5,802 nt of DNA from CAYFVR01 sp046541515. Lineage in GTDB: Bacteria > Desulfobacterota > Desulfobacteria > Desulfobacterales > Desulfococcaceae. The translations under genes were made by a program, and so were the position numbers. The first letter of the stretch is position 1. Each line of letters opens with the position of its first letter. The stretch covers positions 1-5,802 of the forward strand of contig JBKHDD010000244.1 of NCBI GenBank assembly GCA_046541515.1, in the 5' to 3' direction. Of the stretch, positions 1-4,795 are shown piece by piece. The notes beneath the pieces are model-generated. The model had not been told where the DNA came from. It was given only the letters and a program-made list of their open reading frames with translations, and did not search any database.

Positions 1-426
1 CTGCAGGTGCTGTTCGTATTCGCGGACAATCAGTCTTCGCCCGGCCGGACGGCCGCCGAATTCGCCAAGGCCTATTTCGCCTGCGACGAGGCGGGCATGA
101 TGGATCGACTCTGTGCCGAGAGCCTGGTGGTGGACGACATCAACATGGTGAAGCAGTACGTGTATGAAAAATCCCGGGAAGCCCAGGCCCGCGGCTTCGA
201 ACTGGGCGTCTACACCCGGCAAAAGGTCGCCCATCTTCGGACCGAAACCTTGGAATCCGAACACGACGGCGCCGTCGTCCGCATAAGCGGCGAGGTCCGG
301 CAGCCCATGCGCTCCTTTTTCGTGGGAGAAGACGTGTCTCGCCACGTGGAAGCGGAACTGAAACTGATCCGGGAGGACGGTCGTTGGAAAGTTTGCGACA
401 TGCCCTTCGCCCTCGACGAGGTCTGA
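1..426 (+). CDS. NTF2-like secreted or envelope protein, 5' end missing
   Basis: The reading frame is open from base 1 to the TGA at 424-426, so the gene probably starts outside the window. A GTG at position 7 is possible but has no ribosome binding site. The first visible residues (LQVLFVFA, then DNQ) look like the end of a signal peptide with a plausible cleavage after FA, so export is inferred. The rest, with AAEFAKAYFACDEAGM near the start, a central HDGAVVRISGEV strand and EAELKLIREDGRWKVCDM at the end, has the layout of the NTF2-like/DUF4878 alpha+beta cone fold: an N-terminal helix and a closing strand carrying a 'DGRWKV' turn. Such proteins are usually small binding or accessory proteins and no enzymatic residues can be named. 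Two hairpins follow the stop codon. Family assignment is moderate; specific function is unknown. Confidence 0.62.
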   Translation: MQVLFVFADNQSSPGRTAAEFAKAYFACDEAGMMDRLCAESLVVDDINMVKQYVYEKSREAQARGFELGVYTRQKVAHLRTETLESEHDGAVVRISGEVRQPMRSFFVGEDVSRHVEAELKLIREDGRWKVCDMPFALDEV

Positions 427-435
427 CGCCATCGC

Positions 436-452
436 CGGTTTCTTCGGAACCG
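436..452 (+). repeat. Small hairpin with a UUCG-type loop
   Basis: CGGTTTCTTCGGAACCG can fold with C442 and G447 closing a TTCG tetraloop and one bulged T. It lies 10 bases after the stop codon of the first gene and just before the larger palindrome. C(UUCG)G loops are unusually stable in RNA. It may protect the 3' end of the upstream mRNA, but no T-run follows, so it is not a standard intrinsic terminator. Confidence 0.4.
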
Positions 453-454
453 AT

Positions 455-484
455 GGGAACGGAAGTCGATCGACTTCCGTTCCC
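455..484. repeat. Perfect 30-bp palindrome
   Basis: The arms are GGGAACGGAAGTC (455-467) and GACTTCCGTTCCC (472-484) around a GATC centre, with no mismatch. As RNA it would form a 13-bp stem with a four-base loop. It sits between the NTF2-like gene and the HD-domain gene. Neither side carries a T-run (a C-rich stretch follows on the plus strand), so it is not a canonical Rho-independent terminator. It could be a Rho-associated or RNA-stabilising hairpin, a protein-binding palindrome, or one copy of a dispersed REP-like element. Confidence 0.75.
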
Positions 485-504
485 GCAGCCCCCCCTCTCG
501 CGGA

Positions 505-1272
505 TTGACGCCCGCTGACCGATCCTACGTCCGCATTCGCCGGCGCGCCCGGCGGATTGTTTCGCGATTTCCCCCGCCCGCGTTTTACGCCGACTTTCCC
601 GTCGCCGTTCGACTTTCCCGAAAATTTTTCAACGAAGATCCCCGGGTCTCCCGGCTTCACGCCGTCGTGCGCGAATTGCTGGAGGAAGACTTTGGCCACG
701 GTCTGACGCACGCCGTCAAGGTGACCCTGGACGCCGGCGCCCTGGCCGCCATCGAGTGCCTGCGGGCCGGGTGGGACCGTTCGAGCCTGTGCCGGCGGAT
801 TCGGCTGGCCCAGATGGCCGGGCTGCTCCACGACCTCCGACGGAAGGAATCCGAACACGCGATCGCCGGCGCGGAAACGGCCCGACTGCTGCTCGGACGG
901 TTTGCCCTCCGGCCTTCGGAAGTGGAGGACGTGGCCATGGCCATTCGGAACCACGAGGCCTTTCGCCCTCCCGATCCGGTGAGCACGCCGGGCGGCAAGT
1001 TGATTTCCGACTGCCTTTACGACGCCGACAAATTCCGCTGGGGACCCGACAATTTTACCGATACGGTATGGGACATGGTGACCTTCGCGGAAATGCCCCT
1101 GGTGGAATTCATGGCCCGCTATCCCAAGGGAATGGAAATGCTGGCCCGCATCGGAGACACCTTTCGCACCGAAACCGGCCGCCGGTACGGGCCCGATTTT
1201 ATTCGGACGGGCTTGGCCATCGGCTGGGAGATTTACCGAATGATCGAGAAAGAGTTCGAGGAAGAGCTGTAA
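505..1272 (+). CDS. HD-domain metal-dependent phosphohydrolase
   Basis: The product is a 255-residue soluble protein. The HD-superfamily metal ligands are all present: H69 in FGHGLTHA, H109-D110 in MAGLLHDLRRKE, H118, H150 in IRNHEAF, and an aspartate in LYDADKFRWG (D173 or D175). The run DADKFRWGPDNFTDTVWDM after the HD core is a conserved signature I associate with a small HD family in deltaproteobacterial genomes. HD proteins hydrolyse phosphate esters, often of nucleotides; the substrate cannot be read from sequence. The start is TTG at 505, chosen because no in-frame ATG or GTG lies between the previous stop and H69; no clear Shine-Dalgarno precedes it, so the start is uncertain. The gene ends 4 bp before the J-domain gene, so the two are probably one operon. 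Confidence 0.85.
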   Translation: MTPADRSYVRIRRRARRIVSRFPPPAFYADFPVAVRLSRKFFNEDPRVSRLHAVVRELLEEDFGHGLTHAVKVTLDAGALAAIECLRAGWDRSSLCRRIRLAQMAGLLHDLRRKESEHAIAGAETARLLLGRFALRPSEVEDVAMAIRNHEAFRPPDPVSTPGGKLISDCLYDADKFRWGPDNFTDTVWDMVTFAEMPLVEFMARYPKGMEMLARIGDTFRTETGRRYGPDFIRTGLAIGWEIYRMIEKEFEEEL

Positions 1273-1276
1273 CTCC

Positions 1277-1735
1277 ATGCGGAAACTGATCTTTTTCGTT
1301 CTGGGCATGGCCTATACCATTTTCCCGGGAGATTTTGATTTCATCCCCGTCCTGGGCTGGATCGACGACGCGCTGGTCTGGTACGTGCTGTACTGGCTGT
1401 TTTTTAAATCCGGGTTTTTCGGAAACGTCCAAGACTTCATGGAAGGCGGATTTCCGGGTTCCGAAGAAGCAAACGGCGAAGGACCGAAGTCCGGAGCGAA
1501 AGAAAAATCCCGACGGGCGGGGACGTCTCGTTCGCGGCAAACCGGCCCGCGAAGCCCCCATGAAGTGCTCGGGGTTCCCCGGGGGGCGTCCAAGGAGGAA
1601 ATCCGCCACGCCTACCGAGAGCTGGCCAACAAATACCATCCCGACAAAGTGGCGCATCTGGGCGATGAATTCCAAAAACTGGCCGAAAAACGCTTCAAGG
1701 AAATCCAGGAGGCCTATCAAACGCTGGCGGGCTAG
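1277..1735 (+). CDS. DUF1232 membrane segment fused to a C-terminal DnaJ (J) domain
   Basis: The product has 152 residues in three parts. Residues 1-45 are hydrophobic and carry FPGDFDFIPVLGWIDDAL, the core of the DUF1232 (YkvA-like) membrane family. Residues 55-92 form a charged, low-complexity linker. Residues 93-152 form a complete J domain with the invariant H121-P122-D123 in NKYHPDKV and a final helix, FKEIQEAYQTL. J domains recruit Hsp70 (DnaK) and stimulate its ATPase through the HPD loop, so this protein should bring DnaK to the inner membrane. The C-terminal position of the J domain resembles DjlA, but no TerB domain is present, so it should not be called DjlA. The ATG follows the HD gene by 4 bp, with GAGGAAGAG in that gene's end as ribosome binding site. 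A terminator begins 9 bases after the stop. Confidence 0.88.
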   Translation: MRKLIFFVLGMAYTIFPGDFDFIPVLGWIDDALVWYVLYWLFFKSGFFGNVQDFMEGGFPGSEEANGEGPKSGAKEKSRRAGTSRSRQTGPRSPHEVLGVPRGASKEEIRHAYRELANKYHPDKVAHLGDEFQKLAEKRFKEIQEAYQTLAG

Positions 1736-1743
1736 GAACCCAT

Positions 1744-1770
1744 GGCTGGGAGTGCCGGCCTTTTTTCTTT
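1744..1770 (+). terminator. Intrinsic terminator after the J-domain gene
   Basis: The stem GGCTGG (1744-1749) pairs with CCGGCC (1755-1760), with one G-U pair and a five-base loop, and is followed directly by TTTTTTCTTT (1761-1770). It lies 9 bases after the stop at 1735, where a transcript of the HD/J-domain pair should end. An overlapping pair CCATGGC (1740-1746) and GCCATGG (1772-1778) could form a competing structure. It separates that operon from the toxin-antitoxin genes. Confidence 0.7.
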
Positions 1771-1795
1771 CGGCCATGGAGAACGGAAACGATGC

Positions 1796-2086
1796 ATGAC
1801 CCGTTCGGATATCTTGGAAATTCTGAAGGAGACAAAAATTGATCCCGGGGATAAGTATGGCCTTCTTGGCTTGGGCCTTTTTGGTTCTGCGGTCGGAGGG
1901 GATTTCCAACCGGAGAGCGATGTGGACGTTGTGGTCGGGACCCGAACCCCGGACCCGTTTCCGCTGGTCCACTTGAAAGCCAAGCAGGAAAATCGATTGA
2001 ATCGCCGGGTGGATATTATCCGGATATGGGTCGGGATGAACCCGATTCTGAAAAAACGAATCGACGAGGAAGCCGTGCATGTATGA
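1796..2086 (+). CDS. mntA: Minimal nucleotidyltransferase antitoxin, MntA family
   Basis: The product is a 96-residue protein, the usual size for minimal nucleotidyltransferases. Residues 27-46 hold the polymerase-beta-like signature: G30-S31, then D42 and D44 in ESDVDVVV. D73 in RRVDIIRI supplies the third metal carboxylate. MntA proteins transfer AMP from ATP to the tyrosine of the HepT RX4HXY motif and so neutralise the HEPN toxin; that chemistry is family knowledge. An upstream ATG at 1742 would add 18 residues, but it lies at the edge of the terminator hairpin and those residues match nothing in the family. ATG 1796 begins the family-like MTRSDILEIL, with GGAA at 1785-1788 as a weak ribosome binding site. 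The stop overlaps the hepT start by 8 bases. Base composition is less GC-rich than the flanking genes, consistent with horizontal acquisition. Confidence 0.85.
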   Translation: MTRSDILEILKETKIDPGDKYGLLGLGLFGSAVGGDFQPESDVDVVVGTRTPDPFPLVHLKAKQENRLNRRVDIIRIWVGMNPILKKRIDEEAVHV

Positions 2087-2461
2087 TCCGGCCCTGATCC
2101 TCCAAATTCTTGAAGATATCTCGATCTTCGCCCGCCGAATTCAAGGGCGCTTCAAATCCATCCAATGCGTTGCGGATCTTGCCGATTCGGAAGCCGGGAT
2201 TGAAAAATTGGGCGGAATCCGCATGCAACTCATCGCCATCGGCGAAAATTTGAAGCAGCTGGACAAGCGCATTCCGATTCCTCCCCTTTGATCCAATATC
2301 CGGAAATCGACTGGAAAGGGGCCAAGGGGTTGCGTGACATCATTAGCCACAACTATTTCCGGATTGAGGCCGAACAAATCCACTTTGTTTGCAGCTGCAA
2401 GCCATCGCCTTTGCGCCAAATCATTTTGCAAATGATTTCGAACATCCAATCGGACATTTAG
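2079..2461 (+). pseudogene. hepT: HEPN toxin HepT (DUF86), split by a frameshift
   Basis: The first frame (2079-2291) gives 70 residues, including EKLGGIRMQLIAIGENLKQLDK, the typical N-terminal half of DUF86/HepT, then stops at TGA 2289-2291. From 2288 the -1 frame continues without a gap as LIQYPEIDWKGAKGLRDIIS and onward to TAG 2459-2461. That part contains R-D-I-I-S-H-N-Y (codons at 2333-2356), the RX4HXY active site of HEPN ribonucleases whose tyrosine MntA modifies. Joined, the product would be about 127 residues, a normal HepT length. The break is at CCCCTTTGA and equals a net loss of one base or gain of two. As written the toxin should be inactive, since the first fragment lacks the catalytic motif. 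A real mutation, a homopolymer sequencing error, recoding, or reinitiation at TTG 2288 are all possible. The ATG overlaps the mntA end, with GAGGA at 2066-2070 as ribosome binding site. Confidence 0.88.
2418..2438. repeat. Perfect 9-bp inverted repeat with a 3-base spacer
   Basis: AAATCATTT (2418-2426) and AAATGATTT (2430-2438) flank TGC. It lies in the last codons of hepT and about 80 bases before the flavoprotein gene. It could be an operator for the next gene or a weak hairpin, or a by-product of coding. Being AT-rich, it would be a poor terminator. Confidence 0.45.
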
Positions 2462-2518
2462 GCAGCGAGGCCCAATGGAAACCCATAACGGCAAAATTCG
2501 TCTCTGAGGGGAGCCCCC

Positions 2519-3124
2519 ATGACACGCCTTGTCGCGATTTACGGAAGTCCCCGGCGGAAGGGCAACACGGCCGCCCTGCTGGCTCGGGCCGTCGCCGGCG
2601 CGCGGGACGCCGGCGCGGAGGTCCAGGAATTCGTCCTGCGGGACCTGAAAATTTCCCCCTGCCTGGAAATCTACAAATGCAAATCCGACGACGGCCGCTG
2701 CGCCATCAAAGATGATTTCGAAACCGTCCGCGACGCCATGCTCGCGGCGGACGGGCTCATGATCGCCTCGCCCATCTTCTTCTACACCGTCGGCGCCCAC
2801 ACCAAGGCCCTGATGGATCGGTGCCAGTCACTCTGGGTCAAAAAATACTGGATCGACGGGACGCCGCCCAAAGGGCGGGAAGCCAAACGGCTGGGACTGT
2901 TCATTTCGGCGGGGGCCACGCGGGGAAAAAAGCTGTTCGACGGCGCGTTGCTCACCATGAAATATTTTATGGACACGCTGGACATGAAGCTCTGGGGATC
3001 GTTGCTGTACCGGGAACTGGACCTGGCCGGGGAAGTGGAGAGCCATCCGGATTATCTGGCGGAGGCAAACCAAAGCGGCCGGGATTTCGCCGCCGCCTGT
3101 CAAAATCTACGTATTTCCAATTAA
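2519..3124 (+). CDS. Flavodoxin-fold NAD(P)H:FMN reductase-like protein with Cys motif
   Basis: The product is a 201-residue cytosolic protein of the NADPH-dependent FMN reductase / iron-sulfur flavoprotein superfamily. Residues 3-17 give the first beta strand and the phosphate loop GSPRRKGNT that binds FMN phosphate. Residues 84-101 (SPIFFYTVGAHTKALMDR) are the conserved isoalloxazine-side loop and helix. Residues 45-65 carry C48, C54 and C61 in the family's Cys region, ending in GRCAIKDDF. Compared with the classical C-x2-C-x2-C-x(4-5)-C cluster of iron-sulfur flavoproteins, the second Cys position is I51, so a standard [4Fe-4S] cluster is doubtful. Expected chemistry is two-electron transfer from NAD(P)H through FMN to an unknown acceptor. 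The ATG is set by GAGGGGAG at 2506-2513, five bases upstream. The gene has the high GC of the host genome, unlike hepT just before it. Confidence 0.85.
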   Translation: MTRLVAIYGSPRRKGNTAALLARAVAGARDAGAEVQEFVLRDLKISPCLEIYKCKSDDGRCAIKDDFETVRDAMLAADGLMIASPIFFYTVGAHTKALMDRCQSLWVKKYWIDGTPPKGREAKRLGLFISAGATRGKKLFDGALLTMKYFMDTLDMKLWGSLLYRELDLAGEVESHPDYLAEANQSGRDFAAACQNLRISN

Positions 3125-3209
3125 TTCAAATACTTAAGAAATGGAAGCGGACTCGCGCAGCGCAAAATTTTATAGACGGGAAATTTTTTTGTCTCTCCGA
3201 AAAAATCCC

Positions 3210-3238
3210 TTGACATCGAAGCTCATTACGGCTAATTT
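3210..3238 (+). promoter_or_regulatory. Sigma70-type promoter for the small Cys-rich ORF
   Basis: A perfect -35 box TTGACA (3210-3215) and a weak -10 box TAATTT (3233-3238, three of six matches to TATAAT) are separated by exactly 17 bases. A and T tracts at 3182-3188 and 3200-3205 lie just upstream and could act as an UP element. Transcription should start near 3245, leaving a leader of about 45 bases before ATG 3292. Confidence 0.5.
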
Positions 3239-3291
3239 CCAAATCAACATGAACCCATTCGAAAGCACTTGAACCCTGAGGAGGTGGGTTT

Positions 3292-3450
3292 ATGAAAAAA
3301 GAAGAAGCAAGATGCGAATTGTCTCCTCAACGATGGGAAACCTCGGCGCATGCGGCATGTGACATTGAGTATGCGGATTGCGAGGAAAACCGATTTTGTC
3401 ACGAGTCGGTTCGCAGGTGGAAGCAAGAGCGGAATACGATCTGTCAATAG
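3292..3450 (+). CDS. 52-residue Cys-rich small protein with a repeated C-x5-RW-x7-C motif
   Basis: ATG 3292 is preceded by the perfect Shine-Dalgarno AGGAGGTG (3279-3286) at a 5-base spacing, and the frame closes at TAG 3448-3450. The peptide is hydrophilic, without signal peptide or membrane segment, and has five cysteines (8, 23, 30, 36, 51) plus H20 and H37. Residues 8-23 and 36-51 share the same pattern: Cys, Ser three later, Arg-Trp at +6 and +7, and a closing Cys at +15. This looks like a 28-residue-offset internal duplication. The Cys and His content would suit metal binding, disulfides, or a modified precursor peptide, but no function is recognised. A promoter lies upstream and a strong terminator starts 65 bases after the stop, so it appears to be its own transcription unit. 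Third-position GC is about half, lower than its neighbours. An antisense ORF overlaps it. Confidence 0.6.
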   Translation: MKKEEARCELSPQRWETSAHAACDIEYADCEENRFCHESVRRWKQERNTICQ

Positions 3451-3515
3451 ATAACGCATATCCCAACCCCTTTGCCAGTACATCTTTTCTGCCATAGCTA
3501 TCCTCCCGATCGTTC

Positions 3516-3551
3516 GCGGGCACGGCCTCCCCTGCCGTGCCCGCTTTTTTT
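3516..3551 (+). terminator. Strong intrinsic terminator
   Basis: An 11-bp perfect GC stem, GCGGGCACGGC (3516-3526) with GCCGTGCCCGC (3534-3544), has a 7-base loop CTCCCCT and is followed at once by seven Ts (3545-3551). It ends plus-strand transcription of the small Cys-rich ORF and guards the convergent minus-strand genes. On the minus strand no T-run follows the stem, so it is mainly a plus-strand terminator. Confidence 0.93.
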
Positions 3552-3588
3552 GCTCCCCTCCCTGCTCCGCTTCCCTCCTGCACGGTGA

Positions 3589-4200
3589 TCAGGCCGGCTT
3601 CTCGGCCACGAACCATGCCGCGAACCGGAACCGTTCCACAGATCCAACCAGACGAAAACCGGCGGCTTCCAACGCCTCGACAAAAAGCCGAGCGGTGAAC
3701 CGGTCCGACTGGGGATGGTGCAACAGCAGCCTCCAGACCGGATGGCAAATGAAATCCCGCAGGTATTCCTCCACGTAAAACCGGCCGCCCGGCTTCAACA
3801 CCCGAAATACTTCCGCCAACGCCTCCCGCCACCGGATCACGTGGTGGATGATTCCGAAATCAAAAACCTGATCATACTTGCCGTCCCCGCACGGAATGGA
3901 AGTGGCCGTTCCCACCCAGAATCGCGTCCGTATTCCTCGACGGGAGAGCCGTCGCCGGGCGAGTCGGACCATGGAGGGATCCAGGTCAAAGCCGTGCACC
4001 TCGGCCGCGCCGAAACGGTCAAGGATAATCTCCATTCCCAGCCCCCGCCCACAACCCATTTCCAGCGCCCGACCGCCGAATGGCGGAACGCCGCCCAAGT
4101 CCAAAAACCGAGCCACCGTGTCGGTTCGCTGAATCAAGGCGCGGATGGGACTGTTGACGAACGCTTTTTCCAAAAAATTCAGGTGCAAAACATTCACCAT
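3589..4200 (-). CDS. Class I SAM-dependent methyltransferase
   Basis: The product has 203 residues with a Rossmann methyltransferase core. Motif I is ALEMGCGRGLG (residues 45-55), which binds SAM. The acidic strand-2 end is FDLDPSMV (71-78), contacting the ribose. Motif II/post-II is YDQVFDFGIIHHV (109-121), and motif III is RVLKPGGRFYVEE (133-145), as in the UbiE/Methyltransf_11 group. The substrate is unknown. The frame is open upstream to 4404, but those 68 extra residues are Arg/Pro-rich, overlap the end of the next methyltransferase gene and cover the parS-like site. ATG 4200 is preferred because it starts just before the family-like N-terminal helices (NVLHLNFLEKAFVNSPIRAL). AGAGG abuts this ATG, so a GTG one codon later is equally possible. 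The gene probably belongs with the membrane methyltransferase upstream on the same strand. Confidence 0.87.
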   Translation of the reverse strand: MVNVLHLNFLEKAFVNSPIRALIQRTDTVARFLDLGGVPPFGGRALEMGCGRGLGMEIILDRFGAAEVHGFDLDPSMVRLARRRLSRRGIRTRFWVGTATSIPCGDGKYDQVFDFGIIHHVIRWREALAEVFRVLKPGGRFYVEEYLRDFICHPVWRLLLHHPQSDRFTARLFVEALEAAGFRLVGSVERFRFAAWFVAEKPA

Positions 4201-4272
4201 CCTCTGCGGAAACAGCAAAGCCGTCCCCCGGCGGCGCCTCGGCCGGACGGCCGCCTCGGCGGGACGCTCGGC

Positions 4273-4288
4273 TGTTCCACGGGGAACA
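4273..4288. promoter_or_regulatory. parS-like palindrome (15 of 16 positions)
   Basis: TGTTCCACGGGGAACA differs at one central base from the perfect palindrome TGTTCCACGTGGAACA. From memory, this is close to the ParB-binding parS consensus (TGTTTCACGTGAAACA in Bacillus, GTTCCACGTGGAAC in Myxococcus). It lies in the 115-base gap between the two methyltransferase genes. The outer six bases on each side pair exactly. Whether the mismatch allows ParB binding is unknown. Confidence 0.35.
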
Positions 4289-4315
4289 ATGTCAACAAAT
4301 GATGGATTTACAATC

Positions 4316-4795
4316 TCAAAAAACACCCGGCACCAGCAATCGGGTCCGATCGCGCCAGTCCTCGAAGGCGGGTCCAAAACGCCGAACCATCTGTTCGTCT
4401 TCAATCCGACTTTGCACGGCGATTCCCACCGTTCCCATGCCCAAAAGCAAAAAGGAAACGGGACCCGGCGCCAACAGGGTCAAGCCAACCATCAGGATCA
4501 AATCCCCCAAATACATGGGATGCCGAATCCACTGGTACAATCCCCGGCTGGCCACCAGAAAATCCGGAGAGGCAACGTCCGGGTTGTTGCGTTTCAGAAA
4601 AACGTAGTGTCGAAGATTGACCCCGGCGCCCAGCAATACCCAGAACTGGCCGAAAAGTTGGGGAAAAGGGGAACCGCCGGCGGGCCAGACACCGAGGAAA
4701 TGAAGGGCGACCCGAAGGGCCAGGAAAAGACCGCCGAAAATTTTCAGGAACCAAAAAACGGTAAGGGGACCGCGAAGGGGAAACGAAGGGGCCAT
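4316..4795 (-). CDS. Isoprenylcysteine carboxyl methyltransferase-like membrane methyltransferase
   Basis: The product is a 159-residue integral membrane protein of the ICMT/PEMT-like superfamily (phospholipid methyltransferase fold). Hydrophobic segments lie at about residues 11-37, 44-62 and 95-127, the last probably a helical hairpin. The signature is SRGLYQWIRHPMYLGD (83-98): the 'R-x-P-x-Y' region typical of this family, preceding the SAM site. A second conserved stretch, IEDEQMVRRFGPAFEDW (131-147), closes the active site with its glutamates. These enzymes methylate membrane-associated substrates with SAM; in bacteria the substrates are mostly unknown. ATG 4795 is chosen because GGAGGT (plus-strand 4801-4806) lies five bases upstream. 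The frame is open to 5374, but the extension is Arg/Pro/Ser-rich, overlaps the transporter gene and does not look like protein. It is co-directional with the soluble methyltransferase downstream. Confidence 0.87.
   Translation of the reverse strand: MAPSFPLRGPLTVFWFLKIFGGLFLALRVALHFLGVWPAGGSPFPQLFGQFWVLLGAGVNLRHYVFLKRNNPDVASPDFLVASRGLYQWIRHPMYLGDLILMVGLTLLAPGPVSFLLLGMGTVGIAVQSRIEDEQMVRRFGPAFEDWRDRTRLLVPGVF

Noticed and set aside
756..1289. Plus-strand frame of 177 codons within the HD gene
   Set aside because: Gly/Arg/Pro-rich translation without motifs; the overlapping frame holds the complete HD metal-ligand set.
1199..2080. Minus-strand frame of 293 codons antisense to the J-domain gene and mntA
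   Set aside because: It runs opposite two genes with clear family motifs and has no recognisable domain; long shadow frames are common in GC-rich DNA.
2141..2800. Minus-strand frame of 219 codons across hepT and the flavoprotein start
   Set aside because: Antisense to two recognised families; no motif or ribosome binding site.
3183..3209. Imperfect hairpin (GGGA..TTTTTT with AAAAAATCCC) before the TTGACA box, considered as a terminator for the flavoprotein gene
   Set aside because: The stem is mostly A-T with a bulge and has no following T-run; better read as AT tracts upstream of a promoter.
3290..3832. Minus-strand frame of 180 codons overlapping the soluble methyltransferase end and the terminator
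   Set aside because: It reads through the terminator stem and out of frame in the methyltransferase; Gly/Arg-rich low-complexity translation.
4201..4404. N-terminal extension of the soluble methyltransferase to ATG 4404
   Set aside because: The extension overlaps the coding end of the membrane methyltransferase by 89 bases, is Arg/Pro-rich and matches nothing in the family.
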